This document shows positions 60,888 through 64,000 of a stretch of 64,000 nt of DNA, one piece after another (within the stretch, counting starts at the first letter, position 1; each line of letters starts with the position of its first letter). Source of the DNA: Tubulanus polymorphus (Eukaryota; Nemertea; Palaeonemertea; Tubulaniformes; Tubulanidae); the NCBI RefSeq assembly GCF_964204645.1, contig NC_134031.1, positions 7,051,001 to 7,115,000 on the forward strand. Direction: 5' to 3'. The position numbers and the translations under genes are program-made. The notes below the pieces were generated by a model. It did no database searches, was not told the DNA's origin, and saw only the letters and a program-made list of their open reading frames with translations.

Positions 60888-61729
60888 ATGTGGATTACAT
60901 GAGTAATGATGGACCAAGTTTAGTAAAAAATTGTAGCGCGCTTTTCCTTGTGGGCCTTGTAGAGCCGTAAAGACCGCTGAATTAGGCACCCAATGAAAGA
61001 GAGAGAGAGAGATGATAAAGGAAGAGAAGACTGAATAGAAAATGAGAAACAGACGAGGCGTGCTTGAGAGAAATTATAGGAAAAGTAGACGAGTTCAGCT
61101 ACGATTTCGCTGTCATAGTTCATTTTGTGTTCGGTGTTACTGGCTTCGGTACCGGCACAATCAAAAATCCATGTGTGATGTTTTCGGGGTTTGATGCTTT
61201 TTTCGTAGTTGTTTATTTATGTAGTTCTACCTTTCTCGGATATAAATAGAATGCCGGCAAATATTTATGTAGATATCGAGAACACATTACATTATTATTA
61301 GGCCATATTATTATATGCACGTATGAACAGAGACGTATGAATAAATCGTGCATGTAACTTTTGAGATAGAGTTAAATGAAAATTTGAGAGATGTATCTGT
61401 ATATTTCTAACTTTTCTAAACCTATATACATGTATATGATACATATATGTATACTGGAATTCGAAGCTGATATTGCTAAAATATTCCATACATACTTCAG
61501 CGTGCCCGCCATATACATATGGTCTGCATAATTTCTTTACTTTTTGTTATGATTTATGCTATCAAAGTCGGTAGGTTATATAATGCAGTTATGATTAAGA
61601 GGGAATAAAGATGATAATAGGAGCTGCGAGGAAATTCCGTTTTTCTTAATGGAAACTAAAAAAATTCGCCTTCGTTTATTTTCATTTTATATACTACCAG
61701 ATAGATAACGCCTGTTTTGCTGTTTCCAG

Positions 61730-61819
61730 GGCAGAAGTGGTATTAGGAAAAATCCTCAAGAAAAAAGCGTGGCGACGATCTAGCTATATCATTTCAACGA
61801 AAATATTCTGGGGAGGAAA
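61730..61819 (+). CDS. KCNAB: Kv-beta shared exon 5
   Basis: Acceptor TGTTTCCAG, donor GTAAGT; 90 bp, phase 2 to phase 2. Encodes [20 protein letters not shown] then [10 protein letters not shown], with the catalytic Lys in STK. Confidence 0.96.
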
Positions 61820-61912
61820 GTAAGTTTCGATCGAACCTACCCGGTTTACTTGGCAACCATTTTTTGGGCTATTCATTTGGTCTCATCGACATTTCAATTG
61901 TTTTTATTTCAG

Positions 61913-62043
61913 GGCTGAAACGGAAAAAGGATTATCTCGGAAACACATCATAGAAGGATTGAAAGGCTCATTAGAAAGATTGCAGTTGGATTATGTTGAT
62001 ATAGTATTCGCAAATAAACCAGATCCACACACTCCTACCGAGG
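61913..62043 (+). CDS. KCNAB: Kv-beta shared exon 6
   Basis: Acceptor TTTATTTCAG, donor GTGCGT; 131 bp, ends phase 1. Encodes [17 protein letters not shown] then [18 protein letters not shown]. The Asn of FANKPDP is the cofactor/active-site Asn of Kv-beta. Confidence 0.96.
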
Positions 62044-62453
62044 GTGCGTTCGTCCGAAAAATCAGAAAATGCCTGATCCTTCGAAATTTCTTTTACGTTC
62101 ATCGTGCAATAAGCTCGGTGAAAAATGGCCGTCTTACGTTCCTTTGTCCAACAGACGATTTTCTAAAAATATACAAAGGACCAATATTAGCTAGAGCCCT
62201 TAATTTTTTTGGGTGACTTTTGAAGAGAACAAGGTCGACCGAAACGGAGATTGCAATATAATCGCACCAAAAGTAATTGATGTTACACATATAAAATACG
62301 TATCTTCGGCAAAGAGATACCAAGTATAACACTGTTTCAGTATTGAAGTGGTCTAGTTATGAGACACGTATATAGTCCCCTGTGTTATGCTGATAATGTG
62401 CAGTTTCCATTTATATCGCCCTTTTAATGCCGCTTGTTTTTTCGCTCTTACAG

Positions 62454-62539
62454 AAATAGTTCGTGCGTTTACCCATGTAATTAATCAGGGCTGGGCGATG
62501 TACTGGGGTACGTCTAGGTGGAGTCCCATGGAGATCATG
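62454..62539 (+). CDS. KCNAB: Kv-beta shared exon 7
   Basis: Acceptor GCTCTTACAG, donor GTAAGT; 86 bp, ends phase 0. Encodes EIVRAFTHVINQGWAMYWG then TSRWSPMEIM, including the NADPH-binding Ser-Arg. Trp replaces the Met or Lys usual after NQG. Confidence 0.96.
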
Positions 62540-63095
62540 GTAAGTAGTAGTAGGCCGCTCACCACTTCGGATACGATATCTAACAGTCGTTTCTTGCGTA
62601 TGTTTTCGTGCGGCAAACTAAGAATTTCATTAAACAATCTTGTGAAGTTCAGGTAGTGTATTCCTCGATTTTATTGGTGCCATCCTAATACCCTTGAATT
62701 AAAAGAACTTGTGCAGGAATTCCAAGAAACTTTATTTCAATTTCATTTTTATTTAGGGAAGCCGCCCTTACGTTTTTTCATGTTAATTTCGCATGTTTGT
62801 TACAATCAAACTACAGAAACAAATTTGAACTTTGTTACTTATGAAAACAAGATATTAGGTTTCAAATTGATGCAAATTTGTCTGGAACGTGTAAAATTGA
62901 TTAATTGGTATCAGTAAACTACATTCATATCGCGAAAGCAATATCTGACCTGACGGAAAATAAATAAAACGCACGATTGTGCAATCGTGTTCCGGAATTT
63001 TCTTCCATTTGGTCTCATCTGGACCGTCCTCCCATGTGCAGGGATTTAGTGAAATTGCTGCCATGAGTACCCTTATAACGATACAATATGTACTA

Positions 63096-63530
63096 ATTTT
63101 TGACTCCGTAAAAACCGTTACAATAATGCTTTTTATTACGTTGATAACTACTAAGCGTTATTCAAGGGGTTCTGTGTGAGTCGATGTGCACTACGTCATC
63201 AATATTGGCGTTTCAAAATAACGAATTACAATTGCGAATTTGTTTATTAAATTTTGGCATTTATTTTGTAATTGAATATATTTCAAAACTTATTTCAATT
63301 TTGAGAAATTTTAGTAATTATTTTTGAGAGGATGTGCACTACGTCATCAATATTGGGGCTAGATCAGTTGTTCATCCATTCAATTCAATTCAATTATTCA
63401 AATTCAAAATAACTTTATTGATCCTTTATATTGTGTTATTCATATCATATCATTTATTTTCTCGACAACAGTAATTAAGCAATGTATAATATCTGTTATT
63501 TTTCCAACCGTCAATAAACTTTCATGTTAG
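63096..63530 (+). repeat. TACGTCAT dispersed repeat, copy G
   Basis: Full length. Starts TTTTTGACTCCGTAAAAACC, with blocks GATGTGCACTACGTCATCAA at about 63182 and 63331, and ends CCGTCAATAAACTTTCATG. Kv-beta exon 8 begins 20 bp after it. Confidence 0.85.
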
Positions 63531-63549
63531 TTTTCTTGTCTCAATATAG

Positions 63550-63670
63550 GAAGCATACTCGGTAGCTCGTCAGTTTAATCTAATTCCGCCAGTCGCCGAA
63601 CAAGCTGAATATCACCTCTTCCAACGAGAAAAAGTCGAAATACAAATGCCTGAACTATATTCCAAAATAG
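63550..63670 (+). CDS. KCNAB: Kv-beta shared exon 8 (last in window)
   Basis: Acceptor TCTCAATATAG, donor GTCAGT; 121 bp, ends phase 1. Encodes [20 protein letters not shown] then [20 protein letters not shown]. The Gln in AEQAEYH is a cofactor contact in the family. Remaining exons lie beyond 64000. Confidence 0.96.
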
Positions 63671-64000
63671 GTCAGTATTTATCCGTTGTTGTGCCATCTA
63701 TTGTACGCACGTAGAACTAATTAACTTTTCATTAGATTTTTCTCATTCCTCGGAATCATTTCATTTCGAAAGTTATTTTCCATAGCATGGGTTGATTTAA
63801 GTTATCAAAAAGGTTTTTGATCTATCAATTGTGTACTTATATATATATATTTGTACATGTATAAAAAGATATCGTTATAATACTTTGTATGTATGCAGAG
63901 AATACGTCTTGGCAAAATCGATCGTCAATAAAGTATATATTTCAAGACATTACAGTATGAACTTTGTGAAGGTTTGGATATTTGAATAAGCTGATACAGG
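63671..64000. other. Kv-beta intron, runs off the window
   Basis: AT-rich, nothing recognised. Confidence 0.6.

Overview
This is a eukaryotic, animal window: AT-rich, gene-poor, with large introns, canonical GT-AG splice sites and many foldback MITEs, CR1-like LINE pieces and microsatellites. The genes (a Kv-beta potassium-channel subunit, a peptide-receptor-like GPCR, a short prepropeptide) and the repeat style suggest a marine lophotrochozoan such as a mollusc, annelid, brachiopod or nemertean. The sequence alone does not fix the species.

Layout. 0-5 kb: a palindromic MITE and a degraded single-exon rhodopsin-like GPCR on the minus strand (2435-3532). Its first membrane helix sits in another reading frame. 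5-10 kb: a 656-bp gene-start-like segment (5173-5828, minus) whose near-identical twin lies at 60232-60887 (plus), two weak gene candidates, and a dead 5'-truncated LINE (7735-8885). 10-18 kb: repeats, plus a small two-exon plus-strand gene (13528-15250) that encodes a secreted prepropeptide with a two-cysteine ring.

18.8-64 kb: one gene dominates, the voltage-gated K+ channel beta subunit (KCNAB/Hyperkinetic type, an aldo-keto reductase). Two clear alternative first exons (20494-20774 and 35066-35091) and one candidate (18845-19107) all end in phase 2 on ...TAC AG|GT. They can all join the shared exon at 45051, which opens the conserved core. Seven shared exons follow up to 63670; roughly the last 150 residues lie beyond the window. 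The introns hold a 550-bp AT/ACAT microsatellite, several MITE families, a roughly 400-bp dispersed repeat in at least seven copies, and an apparently intact antisense LINE (46372-51151). In that LINE, ORF1 and ORF2 share one frame and are separated only by a single UAG.

Best leads: the LINE's UAG junction; the small secreted-peptide gene; the alternative starts of the Kv-beta gene; the inverted pair of gene-start fragments at the two ends; the dispersed repeat with paired TACGTCAT blocks, one copy of which stops 20 bp before a Kv-beta exon; and the GPCR with a displaced TM1.
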